Assembly: GCF_014205015.1 (NCBI RefSeq)
Contig: NZ_JACHMO010000001.1
Span: forward strand, 2,294,001-2,358,000
Source of the DNA: Saccharothrix ecbatanensis
GTDB taxonomy: Bacteria; Actinomycetota; Actinomycetes; Mycobacteriales; Pseudonocardiaceae
Length of the DNA stretch: 64,000 nucleotides
Direction: 5' to 3'
Position 1 is the first letter of the stretch, and every line of letters begins with the position of its first letter. The notes beneath the pieces are model-generated. The model was given only the letters and a program-made list of their open reading frames with translations, had not been told where the DNA came from and did not search any database. A program made the position numbers and the translations under genes. Shown here one piece after another: positions 16,770-24,872 of this stretch.

Positions 16770-19063
16770 AGTTCAGCGATGGGTACTGGCTGCTCCGACC
16801 AGGGGTGGAGGCCGCGCACCCGGTCGAGGTGCACGACGTCACCACGGGCAACGGGGAGGTCGTCGTGCACGCGTCGACCCGCCCGATCCGGCACCGCGGC
16901 GACACCCTCAAGGGACCGGTGATCGCCCTCGGCCTCACCTCACCGATGGCCGACGTGATCGGCGTCAAGATCACGCACTTCAGCGGTGAGACGGCCAAGG
17001 AGCCGGCGTTCGCCCTGCACACCGACAGCGCGCACGAGGCCAAGGTGGTCGAGGACGACGCCGGCGCGGTGATGACCGCGGGCGCGTTGACGGTCCGCGT
17101 GCACCGGGGTGACGAGTGGAAGGTCGACTTCACCGCGGACGGTCGTTCGCTGACGAGCAGCGGCGTCAAGGGCATCGGCCTGATGACGGTCGACGGCACG
17201 CACCACGTCCGCGAACAGCTTGTCCTGGGCGTGGGCGACACGGTCTACGGGCTGGGCGAGCGGTTCGGGCCGCTGGTCAAGAACGGCCAGACCGTCGACA
17301 TCTGGAACGCCGACGGCGGCACGAGCAGCGAGCAGGCGTACAAGAACGTCCCGTTCTACCTGACCAACGCCGGCTACGGCATCTTCGTCAACCACCCCGG
17401 CCACGTCTCGTTCGAGGTCGGCTCGGAGGCGGTGTCGAAGGTCCAGTTCAGCGTCGAAGGCCAGTCGCTGGAGTACTTCCTCATCTACGGCCCGACACCG
17501 CGCGAGATCCTGCGCAAGTACACCGCGCTCACCGGACGACCCGCGCTGCCGCCCGCCTGGTCGTTCGGCCTGTGGCTGTCGACGTCGTTCACCACCTCGT
17601 ACGACGAGCAGACGGTGTCCGGGTTCATCGACGGCATGTCGGAGCGCGACCTGCCGTTGAGCGTGTTCCACTTCGACTGCTTCTGGATGCGCGAGCACCA
17701 CTGGTGCGACTTCGAGTGGGACCCACGAACGTTCCCCGACCCGACCGGCATGCTCGAACGCCTGCGCGCCAGGGGCCTGCGCATCTCGCTCTGGATCAAC
17801 CCGTACATCGCGCAGCGGTCGCCGATGTTCGCCGAGGGCAAGGCGAACGGGTACCTGCTGCGTCGCCCGAACGGCGACGTGTGGCAGTGGGACCTGTGGC
17901 AGCCGGGCATGGCGTTGGTGGACTTCACCAACCCCGCCGCCCGCGCCTGGTACTCGGCCAAGCTGGACGCGTTGCTGGCACAGGGCGTGGACTGCTTCAA
18001 GACCGACTTCGGCGAGCGCGTGCCGACCGACGTGGTCTACCACGACGGCTCCGACCCCGAGCGGATGCACAACTACTACACCCACCTCTACAACCAGACC
18101 GTCTTCGAGGTGCTGCGCAAGCGCCGCGGCGACGGCGACGCGGTGGTTTTCGCCCGGTCCGCCACAGCCGGCTCGCAACAGTTCCCCGTGCACTGGGGCG
18201 GCGACTGCGAAGCCACCTACGAATCCATGGCCGAAAGCCTGCGCGGCGGACTGTCCCTCGGCCTGTCCGGGTTCGGGTACTGGAGCCACGACATCGGCGG
18301 CTTCGAGGGCACGCCCACGGCCGCGCTGTTCAAGCGGTGGATCGCATTCGGCCTCCTGTCCTCGCACAGCCGACTGCACGGCAGCTCCTCCTACCGGGTG
18401 CCGTGGATGTTCGACGAGGAGTCCGTCGACGTCCTGCGGCACTTCACAAAGCTGAAGCTCAGCCTGATGCCGTACCTGGACCAGGCGTCGCGGCAGGCCG
18501 CCTCGGAGGGCGTGCCGATGATGCGGGCGATGGTGGTCGAGTTCCCCGACGACCCCGGCTGCGCCCACCTCGAACGCCAGTACATGCTCGGCGACAACCT
18601 GCTGGTCGCCCCGGTGTTCTCGGATGACGGCGACGTCTCGTACTACGTCCCCCAGGGCACTTGGACGCACCTCCTCACCGGCGCGACCGTCGAAGGCCCG
18701 CGTTGGGTGAAGGAGCGTTGCGACTTCCTCACCGCGCCGGTCCTGGTGCGCCCCAACACGATCCTGCCCGTCGGCGCGGTGGACGACCGGCCCGACTACG
18801 ACTACGCAGAGGGCGTCACGCTGCACGTCTACCAACTAGCGGACGGCGACCACGTGACGGTCGTCGGCGACACGACGTTCCGCCTCCACCGCGACGGTGA
18901 CGGTATCCGGGTCGAGACCGAGGGCGCGCCGTCGCACTGGCGGCTGCTCCTCGTCGGCGCGGAGGCGGTGGGAGAAGTGGACGGTGGTGCGGCGAGCCCG
19001 CACGACAACGGAGTGCTCATCAGCGCCGAGGGCGGCGCTCTGACCCTGCAAGGGATCCGATGA
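16766..19063 (+). CDS. Glycoside hydrolase family 31, YicI-like alpha-xylosidase
   Basis: 765 aa, no signal peptide, so intracellular. It is close to E. coli YicI in the catalytic region: KTDFGERVPTDV gives nucleophile Asp414 (YicI Asp416) and HWGGDCEATYESMAESLRGG gives the acid/base Asp480 (YicI Asp482). SHDIGGFEGTP, LLSSHSRLHGS, YRVPW and RQYMLGDNLLVAPVF are also shared. The KTDFGE signature separates alpha-xylosidases from typical alpha-glucosidases (DxNE) in the family. Predicted role: removal of the non-reducing-end xylosyl residue from imported xyloglucan oligosaccharides. The ATG overlaps the permease stop (ATGA), making it the last intact gene of the five-gene operon. Right behind it the reading frame of a GH35 remnant begins. 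Confidence 0.94.
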   Translation: MKFSDGYWLLRPGVEAAHPVEVHDVTTGNGEVVVHASTRPIRHRGDTLKGPVIALGLTSPMADVIGVKITHFSGETAKEPAFALHTDSAHEAKVVEDDAGAVMTAGALTVRVHRGDEWKVDFTADGRSLTSSGVKGIGLMTVDGTHHVREQLVLGVGDTVYGLGERFGPLVKNGQTVDIWNADGGTSSEQAYKNVPFYLTNAGYGIFVNHPGHVSFEVGSEAVSKVQFSVEGQSLEYFLIYGPTPREILRKYTALTGRPALPPAWSFGLWLSTSFTTSYDEQTVSGFIDGMSERDLPLSVFHFDCFWMREHHWCDFEWDPRTFPDPTGMLERLRARGLRISLWINPYIAQRSPMFAEGKANGYLLRRPNGDVWQWDLWQPGMALVDFTNPAARAWYSAKLDALLAQGVDCFKTDFGERVPTDVVYHDGSDPERMHNYYTHLYNQTVFEVLRKRRGDGDAVVFARSATAGSQQFPVHWGGDCEATYESMAESLRGGLSLGLSGFGYWSHDIGGFEGTPTAALFKRWIAFGLLSSHSRLHGSSSYRVPWMFDEESVDVLRHFTKLKLSLMPYLDQASRQAASEGVPMMRAMVVEFPDDPGCAHLERQYMLGDNLLVAPVFSDDGDVSYYVPQGTWTHLLTGATVEGPRWVKERCDFLTAPVLVRPNTILPVGAVDDRPDYDYAEGVTLHVYQLADGDHVTVVGDTTFRLHRDGDGIRVETEGAPSHWRLLLVGAEAVGEVDGGAASPHDNGVLISAEGGALTLQGIR

Positions 19064-19334
19064 GCCGGGGCACGACGTCTCGCTCGGCCTGCGGTTCGAC
19101 GACGCCACCGCCCGCGGCTACCGGGTGCTGATCTTCGTCAACGGCTGGAACATGGGCCAGTACCTGAACGGCGTCGGCCCGCAGCGGGAGTTCGTGCTGC
19201 CGGCCGGTGTGCTGCGCGACCACAACACGCTCACCTTCGCCGTGATCGCGACCGAGGCGGCGCAGGGTGATCCGGGACCGGTGCGCCTGGTGACCCTAGG
19301 CAACCGCCGGACCGGTGCTGCTCCGGACCGTTAG
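19044..19334 (+). pseudogene. 3' remnant of a GH35 beta-galactosidase
   Basis: After the GH31 stop another frame is open and encodes FDDATARGYRVLIFVNGWNM...VGPQREFVLPAGVLRDHN and a short tail. This is recognisably the C-terminal jelly-roll end of bacterial GH35 beta-galactosidases (pattern ...IFVNGWNxGQYxxxVGPQxxFVLPxGIL...). Catalytic and central domains are absent, and upstream the frame closes at a TGA at 19041 inside the GH31 gene. There is no credible start or ribosome site, so I read it as the leftover of a gene whose body was deleted, fusing its tail to the operon. A GH2 beta-galactosidase lies a kilobase further on and may have replaced its function. The end overlaps the convergent lacI-type gene by 39 bp. 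Confidence 0.75.
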
Positions 19335-20303
19335 CCGGGGCGGGAGCAACCGGACCTCGGGTTCGGCCAGGCCGTCGAGTTGGCGCATCGCCAGCTCGAC
19401 GGCCAGCGCGCCCAGCTCGGTGGCCGGGATGTCCACCGAGGACAGCGGAACGGATTGCGCCTCGGCCAGGTCTGGCGGGCAGACCGCGAGCACGGAGATG
19501 TCCTCCGGCACCAGCCTGCCCCGCCGGGCCAGTTCGGACAGCAGCGGGCCGAGGATGGCCTCGTTGTGCACCACCAGACCGGTGGCCGGACGGGGTCGGG
19601 CGAGCAGGTCGTCCAGGACCGCGCGGAGGCCGTCGTAGCTGGGCACGCAGGCCAGCGTGGCGGCGTCGACGCCGCGGTCGGCGGCCGTCTCCTGGAACCC
19701 GCGCAGGAACCGGCCCGCGTAGCTCGTGCCGCGCTCGTAGACGGCGGGGGACGGGCCGATGAGGGCGATGTCCCGGTGGCCGAGGTCGGCAAGGTGGGTG
19801 ACGCACTCCGCGCCCGCCGCGGTGAAGTCCAGGTCGACGCAGGCCAGCCCCTGCGGGTCGTCCGGCACGCCGATCAGCACCGCGGGCCGGGCCAGCGACG
19901 TCAGCACCGGGACCCGCGGTTCGGCCGCTTCGACGTCCATCACGATGATCGCGTCGGCGAGGGAGGAGGCCGCCACCCGGTGCAGGCCGTCGGCGCCTTC
20001 GTCGGCGGTCACCAGGAGCACGTCGTGGTCGTAGCGGCGGGCCTCGGCGACGGTGCCCGTCACGAACTGCATGACCACCGGGACGTTCAGGTCGGTGCGC
20101 AGCGGCACGACGAGGGCGAGCACGTTCGAGCGGCTGCTCGCCAGTGCCCGCGCGCCCGCGTTCGGGTGGTAGCCGAGCTTGCGGATGCTGTGGTGCACCC
20201 GGCGCCTGGTCGACTCCGAGATCGAGCGCTTCCCGGACAGCACGTACGACACGGTGCTGGGTGAAACACCCGCCGCGCGTGCGACGTCGGCGATGGTGAC
20301 CAT
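19296..20303 (-). CDS. LacI-family transcriptional repressor of the sugar locus
   Basis: 335 aa. N-terminal LacI helix-turn-helix MVTIADVARAAGVSPSTVSYVLSGKR with the hinge helix GARALASSRS (about 45-60), then a sugar-binding periplasmic-type core (LALVVPLRTDLNVPVVMQFV..., ECVTHLADLGHRDIALIGP, VLAVCPPDLAEAQSVPLSSVDIPATELG). It is divergent from the GH2 gene and convergent with the GH3-ABC-GH31 operon, and the two nearby palindromes with core AAGCGCTT are its probable operators, one in its own control region. The inducer is expected to be an imported oligosaccharide. The message appears leaderless (see the -10 element directly upstream). Confidence 0.93.
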   Translation of the reverse strand: MVTIADVARAAGVSPSTVSYVLSGKRSISESTRRRVHHSIRKLGYHPNAGARALASSRSNVLALVVPLRTDLNVPVVMQFVTGTVAEARRYDHDVLLVTADEGADGLHRVAASSLADAIIVMDVEAAEPRVPVLTSLARPAVLIGVPDDPQGLACVDLDFTAAGAECVTHLADLGHRDIALIGPSPAVYERGTSYAGRFLRGFQETAADRGVDAATLACVPSYDGLRAVLDDLLARPRPATGLVVHNEAILGPLLSELARRGRLVPEDISVLAVCPPDLAEAQSVPLSSVDIPATELGALAVELAMRQLDGLAEPEVRLLPPRLTVRSSTGPAVA

Positions 20304-20309
20304 CGAACG

Positions 20310-20315
20310 ATCATA
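20310..20315 (-). promoter_or_regulatory. -10 element (TATGAT) of a leaderless lacI-type gene
   Basis: On the minus strand TATGAT is followed by exactly 6 nt and then the ATG, so the predicted first transcribed base is the A of the start codon. No Shine-Dalgarno sequence is present. No clear -35 is seen. Confidence 0.6.
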
Positions 20316-20343
20316 ATGCGTCCCACGCGGCGGACCGGATGGA

Positions 20344-20358
20344 GGTCCACAGTGGACC
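20344..20358. repeat. Palindrome GGTCCACAGTGGACC
   Basis: A perfect 7+1+7 inverted repeat in the divergent control region, 5 bp from the LacI-type site. The inner 13 bp (GTCCACAGTGGAC) recur exactly at 53238-53250 in another intergenic region. Confidence 0.6.
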
Positions 20359-20363
20359 AGCGA

Positions 20364-20375
20364 GAAAGCGCTTTC
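20364..20375. promoter_or_regulatory. LacI-family operator GAAAGCGCTTTC
   Basis: A perfect 12-bp palindrome between the divergent lacI-type and GH2 genes, sharing AAGCGCTT with the operator at 10809-10822. It lies about 9 bp upstream of the putative GH2 -35 and could control both directions. Confidence 0.7.
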
Positions 20376-20383
20376 CAGACCAC

Positions 20384-20412
20384 TTGACGTGACCCGGCCG
20401 GATGCTGAATCT
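20384..20412 (+). promoter_or_regulatory. Putative promoter of the GH2 gene
   Basis: TTGACG followed after 17 nt by GAATCT. The -35 is good and the -10 weak; assigned mainly by position upstream of the ribosome-binding site. Confidence 0.4.
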
Positions 20413-20444
20413 TGAGTGGTTCTGATCGAACATGGAGGTTCGGT

Positions 20445-23400
20445 ATGCCGCGCCTGCGCGCTTTAGCTACGATCCTGTTCGTTCTAGGTGCTTCGGTGGT
20501 CAGCGTCAGCTCCGGCGCGGCTTCGGCCGCCGGACCACCGGGCGACCTCTACTCGTACCTCGAGGATCCGGGCATGGTCGCCGAGGGGCAGGAGCGGGCG
20601 CACGCCTACCTCCGCCCGTACGCCGACGTCGACTCGGCCGTCCGCCGTGACGAGAACTCGCCCTACACGCGGTCGTTGGACGGCACGTGGCGGATCGCGA
20701 TGGCCAAGCTGCCGGAGGAGGTCCCGGCCGGCTTCCACGCCGACGGCTACGACACGTCGGAGTGGCGCGAGGTCTCGGTGCCGCACACCTGGCAGACCGA
20801 CGGCCTGGACCACCCGATCTTCCGCAACATCGCCACCGAGATCCAGCCGGACGACCCGCCCCGCGTGCCGCGCGACATCAACCCGACCGGCGCGTACACG
20901 CGTGACTTCGACCTGCCCGCCGACTGGGCGGACCGCAGCACGTTCCTCCGCTTCGAAGGCGTCACCTCCGGCTACTTCGTCTGGGTCAACGGCGAGTACA
21001 TCGGCTACGACCAGGGCGGCTACACGCCGGCGGAGTTCGACATCTCGACAGCGCTGCGGCCGGGCAAGAACCGCGTCGCCGTGCAGGTGCACCGCTGGAG
21101 CGCGGGCGCGTACCTGGAGGACGTCGACCAGTGGCGGTACTCGGGCATCTTCCGCTCGGTCCGCCTGCACTCGACGCCCGCCACCCACGTGAGCGACGTG
21201 ACGCTGCGGACCGACCTCGACGCCACCTACACCGACGCGACCCTTTCGGCCGCCGTCGAAGTCCTCCGCAAGCCCGGCGGCACGACCGGGACCCACCGCG
21301 TCACGGCGAGTCTGCGTAACGCCCGGGGCACCGAGATCGGGACGGTCGGCCAGGACGTGGAGGTGACCGACCAGGGCGGCCAGGTCCAGTTGACGTTGCC
21401 GGTGCGCGACCCGGCGAAGTGGACCGACGAGACCCCGAACCTGCACACCGTCGTGTTCACCCTGACCGACCCGGACGGCCGCACCACCCACGTCACCAGC
21501 GAGACCACCGGGTTCCGCGAGATCGAGATCCGCGACAAGCAGCTGCTGGTCAACGGAAAGCGCGTGCTGTTCAAAGGCGTGAACCGCGCGGAGACCGACC
21601 CCGAACACGGCCGGCACGTGCCGAGGGCGGCGCAGGAACGTGACGTGGCGCTGATGGAGCAGCTCAACGTCAACGCGGTGCGCACCTCGCACTACCCGTC
21701 CGACCCGTACTTCTACGAACTGGCCGACAAGCACGGGCTGTGGATCGCCGACGAGGTCGACATCGAGACCCACAACCACGAGAACTGCAACAACTGGTGC
21801 CAGGCGGACCAACCCGAGTGGCGTGCGGCGTTCCTGGACCGCTTCACCGCGATGGTCGAGCGGGACAAGAACCACCCGAGCGTCTTCCTGTGGGACACCG
21901 GCAACGAGGCCGGACTGGGCGCGCACCACTACGCGATGGCCGAGTGGCTCGACGCGAACGAGCCGACCCGGCCCAAGTACCACCAGTCCAACAACCCCGA
22001 CGGAGACGCGCCGTTCGCCGACGTGTGGGGTCCGCGCTACCCGTCGCCTGAGCGGTTCGAGGAGCAGGCGAAGAGCACCACGAAGCCGTTGATCTTCGGC
22101 GAGTACGCGCACGCGATGGGCAACAGCCTCGGCAACTTCCGCGAGTTCTGGGACACCATCCGGGCGAACCCGGCGACCCAGGGCGGTTTCATCTGGGACT
22201 GGGCCGAGGGCAGCATCCGGCAGAAGGTGCGCATCCTGCCCGACTCCTCGGGCAACGACATCTCCGCGCACATGACTGGAGCGCCCGAGCTGGTCGACGG
22301 CCACCGCGGCAAGGCGCTGTTCATGTCCGGCCTGGACGACTTCGTGGAGGTCTACCGCGACCGGAAGCTCGACATCACCGGCAAGACGCTCACGCTGGAC
22401 GCGTGGGTCAAACCGGCCCGGTGGAGCGGTGACTTCCGCATCGTCGGCAAGGGCGATCATCAATACGCGCTCAAGCTGAAGTCCGCGAACACGCTCGAGT
22501 TCTTCATCCACAGCGGCACTTGGCACGCGGTCCAGGCCACCGTGCCGAGCGACTTCTACGGCAACTGGCACCGGGTCAGCGGCACGTACGACGGCACCGC
22601 GCTGCGGCTCTACATCGACGGCCGCGAGGTCGCGAGCACGCCGTTCACCGGCGCGATCGACCCGTCGTCGGCCGAGGTCAACATCGGGCGGGACTTCGAG
22701 ACGTCCTGGAACGACCCCAGCAAGGTCGGGCGGATGGCGCACGGCGCCGTGGACGACGTCCGGATCTACGACCGCACCCTCACCCCGGCCGAGCTGAACG
22801 CGGCGGAACCCGTCGGCGGCGCGGTGCTGGCGCTCGACTTCGACCGCGTGGAGGAGCGCGGCACGCACCTGTCCTACGGTTCCAGCCTGTCCGGCCTCGA
22901 CGGTCTGATCAGCCCGGACCGCGACGCCCAGCCCGAGACCGCCCAGATGGCGTGGGCGCACCAGCCGCTGCGGTTCGGCTACCAGGACGGCGTGCTGTCG
23001 GTGCTGAACGAACGGCAGTTCAGCGGCACGGACGGCCTCGCGCTGCGGTGGAAGGTCACCGAAGGCTCACGGGTCGTGGCGAAGGGGGAGCAGCCGTTGC
23101 GGGTGGCGGCGAACTCGACCGGCACGATCCGGGTGCCCGCGCCGACCAACCCGGCCGACCGCGAGCGGTTCCTCACGGTCGAGGCCTTCACCACGTCGAA
23201 GCAGCCGATGGTCCCCGCCGGGCACGTGCTGGCGCACGACCAGTTCTCCTTGGGCGGTACCAAGGTGCCGGGCCTCGACCAGGCTCCCAAGGGTGGCAGG
23301 GCTTCGGTCACGGCCGACACGTCGAGTGCCGTGACGGCGGCGGCCGAGGGCGTCAGCTACACCGTGGACAAGAAGACCGGTTCGTTGTCGTCGATCAAGG

Positions 23401-24203
23401 TCCGCGATCGGGAGTTGCTGAGCAGCGGGCCGGAGCTGGACGCGTGGCGCGCGCCGATCAGCAACGAGACCTTCAAGTGGGGACGTGCGGAGGGTGAGGA
23501 CTGGCGCAAGGTCGGGTTGGACCGGCTCGCCACCACCGTCACCGACGTCCGCGTCGAGCCGGCGCCGTCCGGTGTCCGCGTGGTCGTGGACAGCCGGGTG
23601 GCCGCGCCGGACGTCACAGGTGCGTGGTTCGACCAGACGATGACCTACACGGTCGAACGCGGCGGTGTGCTGAACCTCGGGCACAAGGTCACGCCGCAGG
23701 GCGCCATGCGCACGTTGCCGTACCTGCCGCGCATCGGCGTCTCGCTGGCCGTGCCGGACAGCTACGACCGGTTCGCCTGGTACGGGCGGAAGGCCGAGAG
23801 CTACGTCGACCGCAAGGACGGCACGCCGATCGGCGTCCACTCGTCCACGGTGGACGAGCAGTACGTCGACTACCACCGGCCGCAGGACTACGGCAACCAC
23901 ACGGATTCGCGGTGGGCGCTGTTGACCGACGGCAGCACCGGCGGCCTGCTGGTGGCCGGTGCGCGGGACGTCAGCGTGACGCCGTACGACGACCTGGACC
24001 GGGCCGCGTACCCGTTCCAACTCCAGCGCAACAAGGGCTGGGTGACGCTGCACGCGAGCCACGCCGTGACGGGTGTCGGCGACACACCGAACCCGGTGCG
24101 GCAACGGAGCCAGGTCCGACCGGACACCACCTACGAGTACACGCTCAGCCTCCGGCCGTTGACCATCCAGGAGGCCCGTTCGGGGATGCCCTCCGGCGGA
24201 TGA
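20445..24203 (+). CDS. Secreted GH2 beta-galactosidase with inserted LamG-like domain
   Basis: 1252 aa. Signal peptide ends SGAASA-AG. Order: sugar-binding domain (about 85-230, with FLRFEGVTSGYFVWVNGEYIGY), immunoglobulin-like domain, TIM barrel (about 365-610) with acid/base Glu488 in DTGNEAG and nucleophile Glu553 in FGEYAHAMGNS, a LamG/concanavalin-like insert (about 620-785; GKTLTLDAWVKP, WHRVSGTYDGT, DDVRIYDRTLT), a short beta domain, and the C-terminal bgal small chain (from about 970). The LacZ-type layout is complete; the lectin-like insert between barrel and domain 4 is extra. ATG at 20445 is chosen because GGAGG lies 6 nt upstream and the signal peptide starts there; a TTG 33 nt earlier is in frame but lacks a site. 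Divergent from the LacI gene and ends at a strong terminator. Predicted to remove galactosyl caps from xyloglucan side chains outside the cell. Confidence 0.93.
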   Translation: MPRLRALATILFVLGASVVSVSSGAASAAGPPGDLYSYLEDPGMVAEGQERAHAYLRPYADVDSAVRRDENSPYTRSLDGTWRIAMAKLPEEVPAGFHADGYDTSEWREVSVPHTWQTDGLDHPIFRNIATEIQPDDPPRVPRDINPTGAYTRDFDLPADWADRSTFLRFEGVTSGYFVWVNGEYIGYDQGGYTPAEFDISTALRPGKNRVAVQVHRWSAGAYLEDVDQWRYSGIFRSVRLHSTPATHVSDVTLRTDLDATYTDATLSAAVEVLRKPGGTTGTHRVTASLRNARGTEIGTVGQDVEVTDQGGQVQLTLPVRDPAKWTDETPNLHTVVFTLTDPDGRTTHVTSETTGFREIEIRDKQLLVNGKRVLFKGVNRAETDPEHGRHVPRAAQERDVALMEQLNVNAVRTSHYPSDPYFYELADKHGLWIADEVDIETHNHENCNNWCQADQPEWRAAFLDRFTAMVERDKNHPSVFLWDTGNEAGLGAHHYAMAEWLDANEPTRPKYHQSNNPDGDAPFADVWGPRYPSPERFEEQAKSTTKPLIFGEYAHAMGNSLGNFREFWDTIRANPATQGGFIWDWAEGSIRQKVRILPDSSGNDISAHMTGAPELVDGHRGKALFMSGLDDFVEVYRDRKLDITGKTLTLDAWVKPARWSGDFRIVGKGDHQYALKLKSANTLEFFIHSGTWHAVQATVPSDFYGNWHRVSGTYDGTALRLYIDGREVASTPFTGAIDPSSAEVNIGRDFETSWNDPSKVGRMAHGAVDDVRIYDRTLTPAELNAAEPVGGAVLALDFDRVEERGTHLSYGSSLSGLDGLISPDRDAQPETAQMAWAHQPLRFGYQDGVLSVLNERQFSGTDGLALRWKVTEGSRVVAKGEQPLRVAANSTGTIRVPAPTNPADRERFLTVEAFTTSKQPMVPAGHVLAHDQFSLGGTKVPGLDQAPKGGRASVTADTSSAVTAAAEGVSYTVDKKTGSLSSIKVRDRELLSSGPELDAWRAPISNETFKWGRAEGEDWRKVGLDRLATTVTDVRVEPAPSGVRVVVDSRVAAPDVTGAWFDQTMTYTVERGGVLNLGHKVTPQGAMRTLPYLPRIGVSLAVPDSYDRFAWYGRKAESYVDRKDGTPIGVHSSTVDEQYVDYHRPQDYGNHTDSRWALLTDGSTGGLLVAGARDVSVTPYDDLDRAAYPFQLQRNKGWVTLHASHAVTGVGDTPNPVRQRSQVRPDTTYEYTLSLRPLTIQEARSGMPSGG

Positions 24204-24214
24204 TCGCCGCCTGA

Positions 24215-24254
24215 CGGTCATGGGGCCACTCCGCGCGGGGTGGCCCCATGACCG
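24215..24254. terminator. Bidirectional hairpin between the GH2 and ohrR-like genes
   Basis: A perfect 15-bp stem (arms CGGTCATGGGGCCAC and GTGGCCCCATGACCG) with a 10-nt loop, between two convergent genes. Confidence 0.85.
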
Positions 24255-24271
24255 CGCTCAACCTCCGCCGC

Positions 24272-24730
24272 TCACATTTCGGCGCTGTGAGCCGCCACGT
24301 TGACCGTCAGCCGGCGCAGCGAGTCGCGCAACCGGTCCAACTCCGCCTCCGGCATGCCCATGGCGTCGCCGATCGCGATCGGGATGTGGCGGGTCGACTC
24401 GCGCAACGCCCGTCCCTCGTCGGTCAGACCGACTTCGACGGACCGCTCGTCGTCCAACCGGCGGCGACGCGTGACCAGGCCCGCCGCCTCCAGCCGCTTG
24501 AGCAGCGGGGTCAGGGTGCCGTAGTCCAGTTGCAGGTGGTCGCCGAGTTCCTTGACCGAGATCGACCCGTGCTGCCAGAGCACGAGCATCACCAGGTACT
24601 GCGGGTACGTGAGGTTCAGCGCCTGCAACAGGGGCCGGTAGGCGGACGTGACCGCGCGCGACGCGGCGTAGAGCGCGAAGCACACCATGTCGTCGACGGT
24701 CGACACCGCTTTGTCCGGGTCCATCCCCAT
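24272..24730 (-). CDS. OhrR-type MarR-family repressor
   Basis: 152 aa winged-helix repressor. VDDMVCFALYAASRAV matches the N-terminal helix of OhrR, in which the single conserved Cys is oxidised by organic hydroperoxides. The rest follows the OhrR pattern: LTYPQYLVMLVLWQH, LGDHLQLDYGTLTPLLKRLEAAGLVTR and DERSVEVGLTDEG. The ATG at 24730 has GAGGAG 8 nt upstream, whereas a GTG at 24739 would abut it. Known OhrR proteins sit beside ohr peroxidase genes; here the divergent partner is an alpha/beta hydrolase instead. Repressor binding is expected in the intergenic direct repeats. Confidence 0.9.
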   Translation of the reverse strand: MGMDPDKAVSTVDDMVCFALYAASRAVTSAYRPLLQALNLTYPQYLVMLVLWQHGSISVKELGDHLQLDYGTLTPLLKRLEAAGLVTRRRRLDDERSVEVGLTDEGRALRESTRHIPIAIGDAMGMPEAELDRLRDSLRRLTVNVAAHSAEM

Positions 24731-24805
24731 GGCAACCACTCCTCACCGACCGGTTGTTCCCCGTTCGCCATGATGCCATGCGTGCCATTGGTCACGCTCA
24801 AAGTA

Positions 24806-24830
24806 AGTTGTGCACAAGTTAGTTGCGCAC
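24806..24830. promoter_or_regulatory. Candidate MarR/OhrR operator: direct repeat AGTTGTGCAC / AGTTGCGCAC
   Basis: Two near-identical 10-mers spaced 15 bp apart. The first contains the perfect palindrome TTGTGCACAA (24808-24817). It lies in the AT-richer part of the divergent intergenic region, where a MarR repressor would cover both promoters. Confidence 0.55.
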
Positions 24831-24872
24831 TAGCTTTATCGACATCAGCCCGCACGGAACGAGGAGAACACG

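Noticed and set aside
16766..19063. GH31 as a general alpha-glucosidase
   Set aside because: The KTDFGE nucleophile motif and near-colinear match to YicI favour alpha-xylosidase.
19125..19334. Independent small protein starting at GTG 19125
   Set aside because: The similarity to the GH35 C-terminus begins upstream of that GTG and there is no ribosome-binding site, so a gene remnant is the better reading.
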